Positions 51,171 through 64,000 of a stretch of 64,000 nt of DNA are shown one piece after another (within the stretch, counting starts at the first letter, position 1; each line of letters begins with the position of its first letter). Both the position numbers and the translations under genes were made by a program. The stretch is from Paraspadella gotoi (taxonomy: Eukaryota; Chaetognatha). The notes under the pieces are model-generated. The model did not search any database. It had not been told where the DNA came from and saw nothing but the letters and a program-made list of their open reading frames with translations. Location: positions 21,275,930-21,339,929 of the forward strand of contig CM119264.1 of the NCBI GenBank assembly GCA_051294375.1. The letters run 5' to 3'.

Positions 51171-51209
<39 letters not shown>

Positions 51210-51337
51210 TTCTGATATTTCATCTTTTCTCTCGACAGAAGAATACAAATGTGAGGGAGGAGGCGGAGACGTGAGACCTTGAACTTGACGCACCTTCATT
51301 TTTCATTCTCGTCTGCTTCTCTGTGTTACCCCTGCCC

Positions 51338-51351
51338 GTCTCCATGGCGAC
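51338..51351 (+). promoter_or_regulatory. RFX X-box match
   Basis: GTCTCCATGGCGAC fits RYYNYYATRRNRAC at every position. No adjacent gene recognised. Confidence 0.3.
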
Positions 51352-52056
51352 CAAGGTTACAAGGATTTCCTCATTTCGGTCTTTGGAATTGAATTAGTTT
51401 ATGTTGTCGTCCGTTTCGATGTTGTTCTTATTTATTCTTGTGTTCAATTAAATAAAAAAAAAATTATCTGGTTTTTGTTTATAAAACATTATTTTCATTT
51501 TTATTGAAAAAATAAGGGCTTTTCGTGCTGTCGACAAAACCATATCTAGTATTTTTTGTGTTTTACTATTTTTTTTTATCATTGTTAAATCTACTCGCAT
51601 TATGATTTTTTATGAATTATTTATTGTCGCTTTCGAGTTTCTTGTCATTTCAACATTTTTCTCTAACACTCTAATCCTCTCATTATTTTGTTCTTTGTTT
51701 TTTATAACACTACAGTTACCTTATCATACATTTTACTACAGTTTCTTCTTTACGAACGGCGCTCCTTGCTTTCTTTTTCTTTTTCTCTTTCGAACTCCAC
51801 TTTTTGTTTTCCTTTGTTTTTTCCCCATTTATGTTTGATTTCTTCATCTCCTTTTCTCACTTCACATTTCTTTCTTTTTTTACTTTTATTTTTTTCCTCT
51901 GTTCTTGTTTCCCTATTTCTTCTTCGTCTCACTGCACTTTTTTTACTCTCTATTTTGACATCGTTATTTCTCGACGGGGAAAAACACCAAAAGAATGTAA
52001 ATGGTTGACAATGAATCAATATTCTCTCTCGGCTCCATCGGGGCCTGAAAAAAGGA

Positions 52057-52057
52057 G

Positions 52058-52134
<77 letters not shown>

Positions 52135-52142
52135 GAGAGAGA
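52057..52142. repeat. (GA)n microsatellite
   Basis: About 40 GA units. Confidence 0.95.
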
Positions 52143-53133
52143 GAAGCGATTGAGGTACAAAACGTTCGCGACTTATATTTTGAAATCGTAAAAATTCGAA
52201 AAAATCTCTTTAAAATTTTGAAAAATAAATTGAGCTTGATAAAAACGCGACTAAATTCTACTACTTGTTAACTTGATTATGAGCATGATTAATTAATATT
52301 TATCTTACATAAATATAGACAATATATAAAATTTAAGAAAAATTATCACAATATAAAAAAAAATATTAAGAAAGCAGAAATTATGCTATTTATAAGGAGA
52401 AATGGTGTGAATTAAAGCAATAGTAAAACCCAGGACCAAAAACACGAATAATAAGAAAAAGAGAGAAGAAAAAGATAAAGTAGAATAGATGAAAGAGATG
52501 GAAGAAGGGAGAGGAATATAAAAAAAGAAAAAAGAGGGAGAGAGAGAAAGCTATGAAGAAAGAAAGAAGCATAAAGAAAGAGAGGAATAAAAAAGGCTGG
52601 CGTTGGCTGGCGTTGGTTGAATGCCAGAAGCGTAAAACTTTCTCGCCGCCAGGAGTAAAAATCCGGATGACGCCTTTGGAGCCGCGAGAAAGGGGACAAA
52701 GGGAAGGACAACGGGGAAAAAGGGAGGACAAAGAGGATGATTGAGGGAGTAGGGAAAGGACAAAGTATATCGTGGGACTTTTGAAGAAATGAAATTGGGA
52801 AGAAGTTAAAAAGTGAATAAAATGAAGAGGGCGGTGATGGTCATTGAGATTTTGGTTTTAAACAAAATTACTTGTCCAGTGCGGAGGTCAAGTAAAGCAG
52901 ACGTACAAGAGAACTTGTCCACAACTGAATGACAAGAAGGACAAAAAGTAAGTACAAGCGGAAAAAAAGGAAAGTAAAAGGAGGAAGATGATGAATGAGG
53001 ACTCGAGCGAGATACGAGATGCGAGATGCGAGGGGAAAACTAAAATGATAAGAGGGAGAATCGGAATTACGAAGAGTGTGATGACATTAACTATTAAACT
53101 TGAGACACGAGCTTTGGAAGAATAAAGGACGAA

Positions 53134-53418
<285 letters not shown>

Positions 53419-53660
53419 CTCATCGTCGTCTTTAAAAAAGTAAAAATAAAAATGAGGTGAAGGAAAAAATATGATTTTTAAAAAGAGTATTCCGAAGAGT
53501 AAACAAACAAAAGGTAAAGCTGAGAATAAAAGTGCAGCGTGGACGAGTCCTAAAAAATGGAACTCGCAGAAACAAACGCGGTCCGACGAAAAAAAATCGT
53601 TAAATTGTCAGATTTTGGGATTTTAAAGAGGAAAAGGAAAACCCATCAAATTCTCTCTTG

Positions 53661-53665
53661 GAGAG

Positions 53666-53753
<88 letters not shown>

Positions 53754-53864
53754 CTCATGCAGACCACTTTCGAGAAAAAAAGAAAATTGGAAATACCCGG
53801 AAAAACAAAAAAAAAACAAGGAAACGAAGCAAAACGAACTAAAGAGAGAGAGAGAGATAAAGAT

Positions 53865-53954
<90 letters not shown>

Positions 53955-53955
53955 T
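53661..53955. repeat. Two (GA)n tracts
   Basis: Dinucleotide blocks at about 53661-53750 and 53845-53955. Confidence 0.93.
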
Positions 53956-54327
53956 ACGTGACCTCCCAAGGGTCACAGTCGCGCGACGAGGTTGTTGCGA
54001 CATCCAGATTTTCCCTGCAATTTTAAGTTGAGTCCAGTTTCAGTTTCAGAGTTTGTTTTATAAAACTTCTCTATTCTTTGTTTTCTTTTCAATTCTTTTC
54101 AATTCTAAATGCCAGAATAAACTGGACTGTGAGAGAGGTTTTCTGAGTCCTGCCCCTTTAAAATTAAAGTTAAATCCTTTACCAGACATTAAGCTCCGGT
54201 AACTCTTTTTGAATCTCATTTCCGCAGGCCAACGTATGTAACGATTCCAACGGCGACGAACCGAGACAACCGAACTCCGAATCGAGAGAATGAAAAATGG
54301 TGAGACGACGATTCGGAACCCGAGGGC

Positions 54328-54377
<50 letters not shown>

Positions 54378-54549
54378 CCCTGGGAGAACGTTCATCGAAC
54401 CTGACCACTTCTCTTCGTTCGCTTTGTTCTTTCCCTTCGTTGTCGACGTTTCTTGTCATCTATTGTCGCTGTCTCCTCTCGTCATTATTTAACGTTGTCT
54501 CCTTTGTCATCCCTAAGCGTTTTTCTTTTTATTATTCATACGAAGTGTA

Positions 54550-55131
54550 CTATCTAGGAAAAAAGTATATAACATAATTCATTAATTCAATAAAAAGTAT
54601 ACAAAACACGGGTAAAACATTCTCAATATTTGGTATGCCCTTCTTCGGCATCGACTACTGCCTGCATTTGTCTAGCCATGCTCTCATACAGCAAATTGAG
54701 GTATGACAGTAAAAGTTTTTCCACATCTTTAACGCAATTTTTTTCAGACCCGATGTTGATGTTGCATATCTTTCCCTCTTTTCTAAAAGGTATATTAGCA
54801 CTTTTTTGAACCAAAAAAAGGTGCAAGGCCTTTATCATTGCTAATTTAAAAAAAATAGAAAAAATAACTAACTCTATTCGAAATAAAAATAAATAACTAA
54901 ATACCAAAAATGGAGAAAAACTAAATATGATTTTTTTCGCCATTTTTCATTTGAAGTAACAATATTTTTTAGCCTGTAACTTCTAAACGATTTAACCTAC
55001 AAAAAATTGGAAGGAAGCGAATGAAAGAAAATTCAATGTAAATCCGGAAACATTCTGATTTTTTTAAAATCAAAATAGTTTTCGAATAGATATCCTTTAT
55101 TAAAAATGTTATATACTTTTTTCCTAGATAG
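54550..55131 (-). mobile_element. 582-bp internally deleted Tc1/mariner element
   Basis: Perfect 26-bp inverted ends starting CTATCTAGGAAAAAAGTA (54550-54575 and 55106-55131), each flanked by TA (54548-54549, 55132-55133). The inside keeps only the end of a transposase on the minus strand. Confidence 0.85.
54623..54943 (-). pseudogene. Tc1/mariner transposase C-terminal relic
   Basis: The minus-strand frame ends LYESMARQMQAVVDAEEGHTKY-stop when read in two parts (LYESMARQMQA and VVDAEEGHTKY). This is the typical end of Tc1-type transposases (S-M/L-P-R-R-x-x-x-V-I-x-A-x-G-G-x-T-K-Y). The catalytic DDE region is absent. The first half of the frame is not recognisable. Confidence 0.75.
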
Positions 55132-55133
55132 TA

Positions 55134-56100
55134 TAAACTATAAAGTGTACATCTACAACCGACTTTGATCCTCCTCTATTCTATAAAAGCAAAACAACAA
55201 CAAAAACATCGACTACGAACAACATCAAACAAGAATAAACATTAAACAACCTGTCAACCACAACGATAACTAATACGTCAACAAAAAACATTAATAAACC
55301 AAAATAAACAACAATAAACAACAAGAACGAGAGCAACAACACCGACTGCCTCTCGGCACCGAAAATCGCTTCATCAAAATCTTCCGCATTCCAACGAGAT
55401 CGAACCATTTTTCCGCCGTATCGCGACTCTTTTACGACGTCGTCTTCGAATTACCATCCTATCGCGCATGCGCAATCGATTTTCCGTCACAAGCGACGCG
55501 ACTCAAAAGAGAGAAACCGATGATAGACGCCATTTGGTAAATTTTTGAGTCAGAGACGAACGAAGATTCCATGCACAAAAAATGTTATTCGATCTGTACG
55601 TAGACTTTGAAACGAAATAATCCTGTTTTTAAGTAATACGTTAAGACCCCTTATTAATAATAATCGTCTTATTCTCTAAACCCTTAACTTAAGTTTTGTG
55701 AGGGTCATTTGTCTTACCAAAAGTTGAGTCGAGTATTTTTTTTTTTTTAAACATGGATTGAGGGTAAAAGAAAGTTTTTTTTTTTGCTTCCAAACATCCA
55801 TCATTCACCGCTCCTCTACTGCCTACTGCCCCCATTTCCCTCTCCCCTCCAGAGTCCACAACATTTCCCTCTCCCCTCTCGACTTCCCCTCCCTCTCCCC
55901 ACCCACCGACCCGCAGACCGAGTTTGCATCATTTCGCTTCATTTTACGTCATATGAATTCATTTGGCTTCATTTCGGTCGCATCTGCATCACAAAAGCGG
56001 AGAGTCACTTGACCCCGTGAAGCCGAAAGCGATCATCGCGCGGAGAGAATCCTCGCTTTTTTGGATCGCGCGTCAAAGGGGAACTTGTCTGTCACCCTTG
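55134..56100. other. Gene-free stretch
   Basis: No gene or element recognised; pyrimidine rich at 55790-55920. Confidence 0.5.
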
Positions 56101-56158
<58 letters not shown>

Positions 56159-56216
56159 GTTGATGATGATGATGATGATGATGAAGATAATGTTGATGAT
56201 GATGATGATGATGAAG
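56101..56216. repeat. (GAT)n microsatellite
   Basis: About 37 GAT/ATG triplets with interruptions. Scattered GAT units continue to about 56400. A (GAC)n run at 56641-56671 and (TC)n at 56731-56774 follow. Confidence 0.93.
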
Positions 56217-56639
56217 TGATCAAAAAGATAAGCTCATGATTTTGATGCCTATTAAAAACACATATGATGCAGAATCGCGAAAGATTATAATGATGCTGAA
56301 TATGAAGATCTCGCTGAATATCAATGAAAATGATAAAGATGATAATGATGACGACAATAATTATGAGGATAATGATGATGATCGATGATGATGATGATAA
56401 TGAATAAAATAAACGTATTAGTCGCGCATAATGATGACCATGAGCAATTTCAACGCAAGCGACTCATACAAAGACAATGACAAAGTCACAAACGCGACGA
56501 CAACGACGTTAAAAATCAATCACGACAACGACTTAAACGACGTCGACGAAGAGTAACAATCCGTGAAACGCGACGAGGAGACTGAGTAAGAAAAGTCATC
56601 TACTGCCACCACATAAATATCCGTAAAGATGTCAACAGA

Positions 56640-56671
<32 letters not shown>

Positions 56672-56729
56672 TGATGAGGTTCCGGCTAACCTTGCATCTC
56701 GCGCTGTTCGTCCGAACCGCTCGTCGTTC

Positions 56730-56776
<47 letters not shown>

Positions 56777-57239
56777 TTTATTTCTGAGAAAAGAGAGAGA
56801 AAAAATATAATCGTCTCTTCGCGAATCTCCTTTTCTCATTCATATTTTATGTCGGCGAGGGATTCATAAAGTCTCGTACTTCTCGAGTCTCATTAAATTA
56901 TATGTATCCCTCTTAGGCTCTTATACTTCCGCATCGCTCGGGGAGATGAAATATTGATATAACAGTGTCGGCGATCGGGAAATAAAAAGTATTTTTAATC
57001 CTCCTTATTGTCGTCTCGGGACTTGATAATTTAGTAAGGGATACGGAAATATATACAATGTTTTATACATTTTGGTGACAACAACAACGACAACAACAAC
57101 AACCTTAACGACTCTTAAACTTACCTAAATCGTGACCTACGACTACGGTCAAATAGTTAACTGACCACTAGATTCGTTTCGACTCTTATTATTATTTTCT
57201 CTGAAAATGATTTTGATCATTACATTTAAGTAAGCAGAC

Positions 57240-57570
57240 AGGGTTTTGGGCATGAAACCAAAGTGGAATTTATTGATATAAAAACAGATACGAAGACGGT
57301 GTCAATTTTGGACAGAATGCCCAGATACAAAATCTACATCTATTTATACAGAGCAAGTGGATCAGAGACGTGGGTAAATTTTACAGCCTCTTCGCTCATT
57401 GGCCGGTTCCATTTGAGTCTCGGCCAATCAGAGAGCTCGATTCCATTCTGGTAATTTCTTCCCGAGCCTCCGATCCGGTTCCGTCTCTGTATCAGAGAGC
57501 TCGATTCCATTTCGTTGATTTCTCCCCGAGCTTCTGATCCGGTTCCATCTCTGTATCTTCTGTGATGCGT
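57240..57570 (-). mobile_element. LTR-like block of a truncated retroelement
   Basis: Read on the minus strand it has, in order: two 64-bp tandem repeats (57491-57554 and 57427-57490) like U3 enhancer repeats, CCAAT-type motifs, a TATAAATA box at 57342-57349, and AATAAA at 57269-57274. A purine run GAGGAGGGGGGG (57571-57582) sits just upstream like a polypurine tract. Exact LTR ends are not defined and no second copy is present. Confidence 0.5.
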
Positions 57571-57600
57571 CCCCCCCTCCTCAGACGACGGCGTACGTGG

Positions 57601-57846
57601 TCAGTCGGTAGGCGGAGTCGGGTAAGGGATGAAGATCCTGTCCCAGGCTTGTTGCACCGTTAGGTTTGGCTTCGGTTGTCGTTTGCGGCTGCATGGTGTG
57701 CAGCAGCAGAAGCAGTAGCAGGCTAGGCTGATGCCCAGGATGATCGCGAGTGCCGCGATCACGAACGGGATGATGTTTGCTGCATCCGCTAGCCAGCTCC
57801 ACTTTGGTAATTCGTGAAACGTCTTCTTATTTTCTTCTCTAAATTC
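57601..57846 (-). pseudogene. Env/viral-glycoprotein-like C-terminal fragment
   Basis: An 81-residue open frame ending in TGA just before the polypurine tract. It has a Trp-containing membrane-proximal stretch (ELPKWSWLADAA), a hydrophobic span of about 22 residues, then a Cys-rich cytoplasmic start (CYCFCCCTPC) with Arg/Lys and a Pro-rich end. This is the layout of a class I-type viral envelope tail. The N-terminal part is missing; an in-frame stop lies directly upstream, next to a CAG that could be a splice acceptor. Position relative to the LTR-like block supports an env origin. The family is not identified. Confidence 0.45.
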
Positions 57847-57849
57847 CTG

Positions 57850-58970
57850 TCAAGTCATTTACCAAAACATATACATAATATCTATAAGTTTTTTCTAAAG
57901 AAAAATGTGTGCATCGTTATTTTTGCCTTCGTCTAATTCTCTACAAATCTAAAACTCTAATAAACGTCCACATTTGTTGAACAAAATTTAATAAAAAAAG
58001 AGGAAAAAAGGGAATTTTGCATTGTTTATTTGTATCGTCTGAATTTTTAACGATTGTTTAGGAATTGGATGGAACGAGGCCAGAACCCGCGTCCGGAAAT
58101 TCCGGGCGCCGACGCCGGAACCAAAACTCGAGGCTGGCGCCGCGGGAGAGAAGGCGGGGCCGAGGGGGGTGGAAGGGGGGCGTGGAGTTGGAGACGCCTC
58201 GATGCTCCAGCGAAGATCAGTTCCGACCGTTTTCTTTTCAATCGAGCTTCCACCAGGGAACGCCTCTCTGTAGGGGGACTTTTTTTTGGAATTGGCAAAG
58301 GGTCGGGAGATTGCCGGAGAACGGGAGCGGCTTTACCGAAGAGATAAAATAAAATAAAGTTGAATCCAATATAAAACAAGAAAAAAAAATGCTTTAACTC
58401 GTTTCGAAGAAATAGGATTGTGGTCTTCTTTTTAAACAAATTAGTTTAAAGTAGTTAAATAATTGGAATATCTTACAAACATCACAGAAAATTTAAAAAA
58501 AAGTTTAGGCGAATCAGAGAAAAAAGGAAAGACGAAAGTCACAACGAAACATTTTCTCTTTTGCAAAGAAAAAAAAGTTTTCCCATCAAAGAGAAGCATT
58601 TTAACATCTCGGCTTTCGACTTCGGGCATCGATTAAAACCGCAACCTCCACGCCACGTCCACCGCCACAACGCCACCCGCCACCGCACCCGCCACCTCCA
58701 CCGCCACCGACTCCGCCACCGACTCCGCCACCACCACCTCCAACGCCACCACCGCTGTTTCCCCCTTACACCGACCTACTAGAATTCCACTTCCCTTCCA
58801 TTTTGATCATTTCGCCCAGCGAAAAAAAAAAAATTTCCGGCTCTAAGATTTTGGGGCGAACGATGGATGTTGACCTTCAATGCCCTAATCGCGCCCATGG
58901 ATTTTCCCCTCACTTACGTCTCTTCTTTCTCTCGCTCTCATTTTCGGTATGGTTCACGGGGCGTCTATCT
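57850..58970. other. Gene-free stretch with GC-rich patches
   Basis: GC-rich, CpG-rich patch at 58070-58340 and an imperfect CCACCGCCA-type triplet array at 58645-58760. No supported gene. Confidence 0.45.
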
Positions 58971-58971
58971 C

Positions 58972-58981
58972 TCTTTCTCTC

Positions 58982-59066
<85 letters not shown>

Positions 59067-59099
59067 GCGTCTGCTATGTATATATATATATATATATAT
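58972..59099. repeat. (CT)n then (TA)n
   Basis: CT dinucleotide repeat to about 59066, then a short TA run at 59077-59099. Confidence 0.95.
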
Positions 59100-59482
59100 T
59101 AAGGCGGGCCAAAATATCACTTTTTATCTTTAAGAGTTCTGTAATATAAAATTCATTTGTCCATCATATACTTAATCAATATTTACTATCACCTTTATAA
59201 CTATTAAAGCACAGTATAACATTAAACCATTAAAGTATAATGCGTTTTTCAATATTTCGATGATAAGTGGGTCAAATAATCGAAAAACTTTTTAAAATCA
59301 TCATCATCATCGTCGTACCATAATTTTTATAGTTTTTCCTAATTTTAGGCAATAAAACAAAAAAAATTTGAAATCTTGTAGTAATATTTTTTTTTTTTAA
59401 TCTCTACCCGAATCCGTTTTTAAAAATTCTGATTTTGAAAAAAAAGATTTCATGATTTATACGATAAACTTTAAATGCTTCT

Positions 59483-59611
59483 ATGAAATTGGTACAACCA
59501 ATGTAAAAATTATCCATTCATTTAATAAATAAGCTATCTTGCCCCTGACTTTGGACCGGCTTTGGTGGTTTAAGGCCTCCATCACTCTTACAAGATAATT
59601 ACATAGCAGGT
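59483..59611 (+). repeat. 130-bp dispersed repeat, copy 2
   Basis: Nearly identical to 40649-40779 with the same ends and different flanks. Confidence 0.8.
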
Positions 59612-59833
59612 TGTTATTAACTATAACTATGTTATTAACTATATAGAAAATCTAAATTTTTTTTTAATTTCGTCATCCCACAGGGATGCTCTAACGTTAT
59701 TTATATTACTGAACTCTTAGTTTTTACTTTGTTCCGCCTTAATATATATATATATACATCTTACTCATCCAGGTTATTATAAATCTATACAAATAAATTG
59801 AGTCGTTCATGGGCTTAAATCATAAAAAATTTA

Positions 59834-59924
<91 letters not shown>

Positions 59925-60008
59925 GGAAAAAAAAAAGAAAAAAGAAGAAAGAAAAAAAAAGAAAGAAAGAAAAAAAGAAAAACAGAAAAAAAGAAAAAAA
60001 AGAAAAAT
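59834..60008. repeat. (GAAA)n tract
   Basis: About 22 clean GAAA units (to about 59925), then a decayed A-rich part. Confidence 0.95.
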
Positions 60009-60199
60009 AAGTAGGAAAACCAAACAAATTAATCTAAAATGACAGAAGCAATGACAGTGGAACATAAACACCCAGAAACGAGGGCCGAGTAAGAAGCAGA
60101 TTAGCCAAGAGCCAAGAGGGAAAAAGGAAAGGGAGAGTGTGAAAAAAAGGGCGACCGAGCGCCGAAGGGAAAGGGAAAGGGACAAAGGGCCTTAGCCTT

Positions 60200-63078
60200 T
60201 TTGCTGCGCGGCCAGGAATGCATAATTGAACAATGAATGTAAAACTGAAAAATTGTAAGCAAGAAAATATTTAAAATTTCATATTTTTTACTAATAATAA
60301 CACCCGTGAACCCAAATATACATTCAATCTAATTTCTCTAAAACACAAAATCCACATAAAAAAAGTGTTTTCTCAGATTGGGTAAAGTTTTGTTCTCGAC
60401 GCCTGACCCTGAAAAGTAGGATCAGGATTGTTGAGGAAAACTTTTCTCGCTCGAATTAATTTGGGTTGTGGGTCCTTCCGACCTTCTCCTTTCGTCCTTT
60501 GAGCCCCACGCCCACTCGTCCACCCTTCGAGGCGCAAAAGTCTTCTTCTGTTTCTCAGCAACTCCGCCGACTCTCTCTCCTTGACTACCATTCGGCAAAC
60601 CAAAACCCACTATCACCAACTCCTAACTTATATACCTTCCGTAACGCCCTTAGGGAAATCCAAAAGCCATCGCTTACTGCAAATCTGACTGGAAGATTCA
60701 AATCGACTTTCGCCACATTTAACCTGAAAATTCGAGGAAATTCGAGTTTCGAAAATTCGCTCGATGTCTCTCTCTCTCTCTCCACTCGCCTCCTCTTTTC
60801 AAAAGACTGACATTTTCAGCCAATTCTTTCGGTTACAAACAAGAAAAGCAAAGATCGGAGCGGCAGAGCAGCGGAGCGGCGGAGCGGCGGAACCGCGAAG
60901 CGTCAGGAGCGAAAAATAAGTATTTTTGTCGAAATAGATTTCGATTTTTTAAAGAATAAAAAAAATAATAACATTTTTTTTCGATATATTCTTATTGACG
61001 ACAAATTTCAGATTTTTAATTTTTCAAATGAAGATAAAGACTAATAGAATAGCGATTTTCATCGTTGACAATATTTAAATTCCATGTAAATCGCCCCCAA
61101 CCCTACGCTTCACCTTGCCCCGAAACTGCCATCCAATTCCCATCATCCTCTCTCCCCCGCCCCCCTCCTTCACCCCCCTGGACGCGACAACGTCCCGGCC
61201 TCAACGCTCGTTGGCAGCAAACAAGTTTTATTGGGAGAATTAGAAACTAAGGGGACAATAAAAATGGGGATAATGGTTTCGTGTTATAGAAAAATGGCAT
61301 TTTGATGATGTGGCTTGGAGTGTGGGGGGAAGGGGGGAATGAAAACTCCGGAAGGGGGTGGATAGAAATATATTTACAGCGGTGGAGGCGGAAAAGAAAT
61401 ACAGTTCAACAGAAATAAAAGCTTTTTTTCATTATTTTTTTTTAGGTGTTTCCGGACGTTGAGCTTGGGCGATAGACTTTAGAAAAAATATCGACATTAA
61501 AAGACATCGGTTAAGAAATTGTTGTTTAAAAGAGCGTAAAGTCAAATAGTTTTTATAAATAGTGACAGACCGTTTCAAGTTTGCAGTCGCAAAGCTTAAT
61601 ATGATTTAATATGATTTATTAAATCATATTCAAAAGAAAGGTTTTTTTTTAATATTGTATAAATTATTTATATGCAATTATGCATGTAGTTTTTTCAATA
61701 ATCTGCTTGGATGAAAAATGTCATTGACTCTCGAAGTTAAAGAATGCTAGAATGAGAAGTCTAGACCCGAAAGAATTTGGGAACTCAAACGTTGCTTGTT
61801 AAGCATATTTTCTTTTTCAAAACAAGTTACCCCGCTCTTTTGTCAGGATTTGATCCCATAACTTATGGCAAGAGGTTTATGAGAATGCGTCTTTGAGCCT
61901 TGGATTAAAGCGGGAAGGAAAGAAAGAAAAAGAAGAAACGAATGAAAGAAGAAAAAAAAGAAAAATAGTGAAAACTTATGTTTTCTCTTTTTTTAATTTT
62001 TCTATTCTCTATGTAGAGAGAAGAAAAAAATAAAAAATAAAAATATGTAATAAAATAGTTTAAAAAAACTGAAATGATTAAAAAGGAATGGAAATATGAA
62101 ATGAGAAAAGATGTCGTAAAAAACTGTCGTTCGACTGGAGAGAAAATGAAGAAGGAAAGAATGAAAATGTCTTAATATTGACAAACGCGATAATAAATAT
62201 GGTCAGAAGTTCGCAATATTCTTTCGAGTAAAAAGCTTACGGGGAGAAAGAAAAACAGGAACGAAATTTTACTTCGATGCATTGAACTTTTTTTTCCCTT
62301 AATTTAATTCTTGGGACAATAAACAGTTTAATTGAATGGTCTGTTCATCACTCTTCATTATTCTTAATTCAAAGTTACTGAGTATACCAGATATATTGAT
62401 TAGTCAGTTGAGATCAACAATAACATAACCTTTTAATGAGGCGCACAGTTTTTTCGCTCTCTGTATCTCAAAATCAACGACAGTCCGGAAAAACTTGGTC
62501 GCTCCTTTGTCACCAGGAAATTGGTTTTTCCGAGATTGAAAAAGCCGCCTTAGACATGATTGAATTGTCGCGGGACACAGCTGAAAGCTACAGGTGGCTC
62601 TGTCGATTGGGGGGGATGGAGAGAGAGAGGATTAGGGGGGGAAAGAGAAAGGGTAGGGTAAGGGTAAACTAAGCAGTAGACATTAAGACGCGGACCGAAG
62701 GAGAAACATTCTGGTTGCATAGATGAGGTAAGGTTTGATTGTAATAGATGGAGCATCGTACGTTAATTGACAAGAGCTTTTATTTTCTTTTTTCTGTTTA
62801 TGAAACACGATAAACGTACTAATTTTCGATTTTGTTAAAGTTTTTAGATGGAGGGGTTTGATTTACTGCAACAACCGCAACATCATAAATGATCGCAGCT
62901 GAATTGCGAAGTTCGAAGACTAAACTTTTATTGTCAGAATCGACTTGAAGCTAAAGACCCGAGAAAAAAACTGCTCTGTCCGGAATGGGAAAGAGAATGA
63001 GGCCAGACTCAGATTGACGGACGCTGGGAAAAAAAAACTCGCCATGGATATGGATTATGGTAATCCGAGAAATGATAG
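60200..63078. other. Gene-free stretch
   Basis: No exon, RNA gene or element that I can support. GC-rich short runs near 60860-60900 (GGAGCGGC units) and 61130-61200. Confidence 0.5.
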
Positions 63079-63172
63079 CCTCTCTCTCTCTCTCCTGCGT
63101 CTCCTCTCTCTCTCTCTCTCTGTGCGTCCTTTCTTCTCTGGTCTACATACTTCACACCGCGCATCTAATCGT

Positions 63173-63235
<63 letters not shown>
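63079..63235. repeat. Inverted pair of (CT)n and (GA)n
   Basis: CT-rich at 63079-63121 and GA at about 63175-63235, complementary arms about 55 bp apart. Confidence 0.9.
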
Positions 63236-63238
<3 letters not shown>

Positions 63239-64000
63239 AAAGAGAAGAGAGATATTCTGGGAGGAGTCCGCTGAATATGAGTCGCGGTGAGGATAACGAT
63301 CGAAGAGGGAATGGCGCGGATCGAGTCGGGATTGCGTCGATAATCAGGGTAATGATCGGTACACTGGATGAGCGATGAAGCATGGTGTAGACGATGAAGA
63401 CGATTGTAAACACATGGCAATATGGCATGGGAATTAGGATTGGGGGAATTAACTTGAAAAAATGAAATATTGATCGATGGTCACAGAATGGCATGAAGAA
63501 GATGGTAAGTGACAAGGTACAATGATTGTGAATAAATGGCATTATTAAGAAATAGTCAATCATGGTAACGAGCATCGAGAGAAGCTAAACGTTAAAATAC
63601 TAATTTGGACATGACATAAATTTCGTAGTCATCGAAATCCCCGAATCCTGGAAAAAAGATGAAACGAGGAAAATGCTGCGAAGTCACCGAAACGGAAAGA
63701 TCGTCGCTGAATGACGAAACGTGATTAGAATCGAAAGACTCAGTGATTCAGTCTCAATCGTGAACCGTGAGTGATTTTCCTAACCAGCGTAACTCGTTTA
63801 TTTTCCTTCAGGGAACAAGCATTTTCATAAAATACATATAATATTTTTTATGGAATTCCGTCTTTTCTTCTCGCGACTTCCTCTTCGAGGATTCGAGGAA
63901 AGAATCTCCGAGTATTTCCGTTTGAGTCGCGCAACTTCCGGTGATCACATTTCTCCAGACGCTAACGGCGGATAAACGACCATCGATGACGACGCGAGGA
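63236..64000. other. Right edge, no feature seen
   Basis: AT-rich and mixed sequence with no supported gene. Confidence 0.5.

Noticed and set aside
58054-58347. GC-rich plus-strand frame near 58.2 kb
   Set aside because: Open in several frames because of composition; no splice sites, homology or regulatory context.
62436-62672. Plus-strand frame with a plausible helical segment
   Set aside because: No flanking splice sites that join to anything, and no recognisable domain.

Overview
Eukaryotic, repeat-rich invertebrate DNA. There are short phase-consistent exons split by long introns, GT-AG splice sites, dense simple-sequence repeats, Tc1/mariner-type elements, a tRNA-type SINE and Helentron-like 'pearl/HINE' elements. 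The protein style and repeats suggest an arthropod, perhaps a crustacean or chelicerate, but nothing in the window fixes the species. An assembly gap of Ns lies at 19577-20272.

One gene dominates. By hand-joining GT-AG sites I read a minus-strand gene from its ATG at 41249 to a TAA at 94-96. It has 16 coding exons and every junction is phase-consistent, giving 804 residues. Two of these exons (21959-22011 and 17620-17744) were found only because the flanking exons did not fit in phase without them. The product is a type I membrane protein: signal peptide, an N-terminal V-like Ig domain, a second Ig-like domain with a long insertion, two related Cys-containing extracellular domains, one transmembrane helix, and a 181-residue tail with poly-Gly, poly-Ala and Tyr motifs. 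It looks like an Ig-superfamily adhesion or receptor protein. I do not recognise the orthologue.

The introns hold most of the mobile DNA. Intron 11 (4959-10167) has a HINE/pearl element split by a 3.35-kb LTR-type insertion with 427/428-bp direct repeats. Intron 10 has a dead Tc1-like element about 50 bp upstream of exon 11. Intron 6 has a roughly 200-bp tandem array whose far edge carries a copy of the end of exon 6 and its splice donor. Intron 1 (12.2 kb) has a 911-bp foldback element, a SINE copy and a perfect 31-bp palindrome.

From 41.3 to 64 kb I see no convincing host gene. This part holds a second HINE (44575-46144) with a SINE and a minisatellite inside it, an 8-copy 112-bp satellite (49115-49970), a 582-bp Tc1-type relic with a transposase C-terminus, a 5'-truncated retroelement end on the minus strand (57.24-57.85 kb: env-like tail, polypurine tract, LTR-like block), and many (GA)n, (GAAA)n, (AAT)n, (TTG)n, (GAT)n and (GATA)n tracts.
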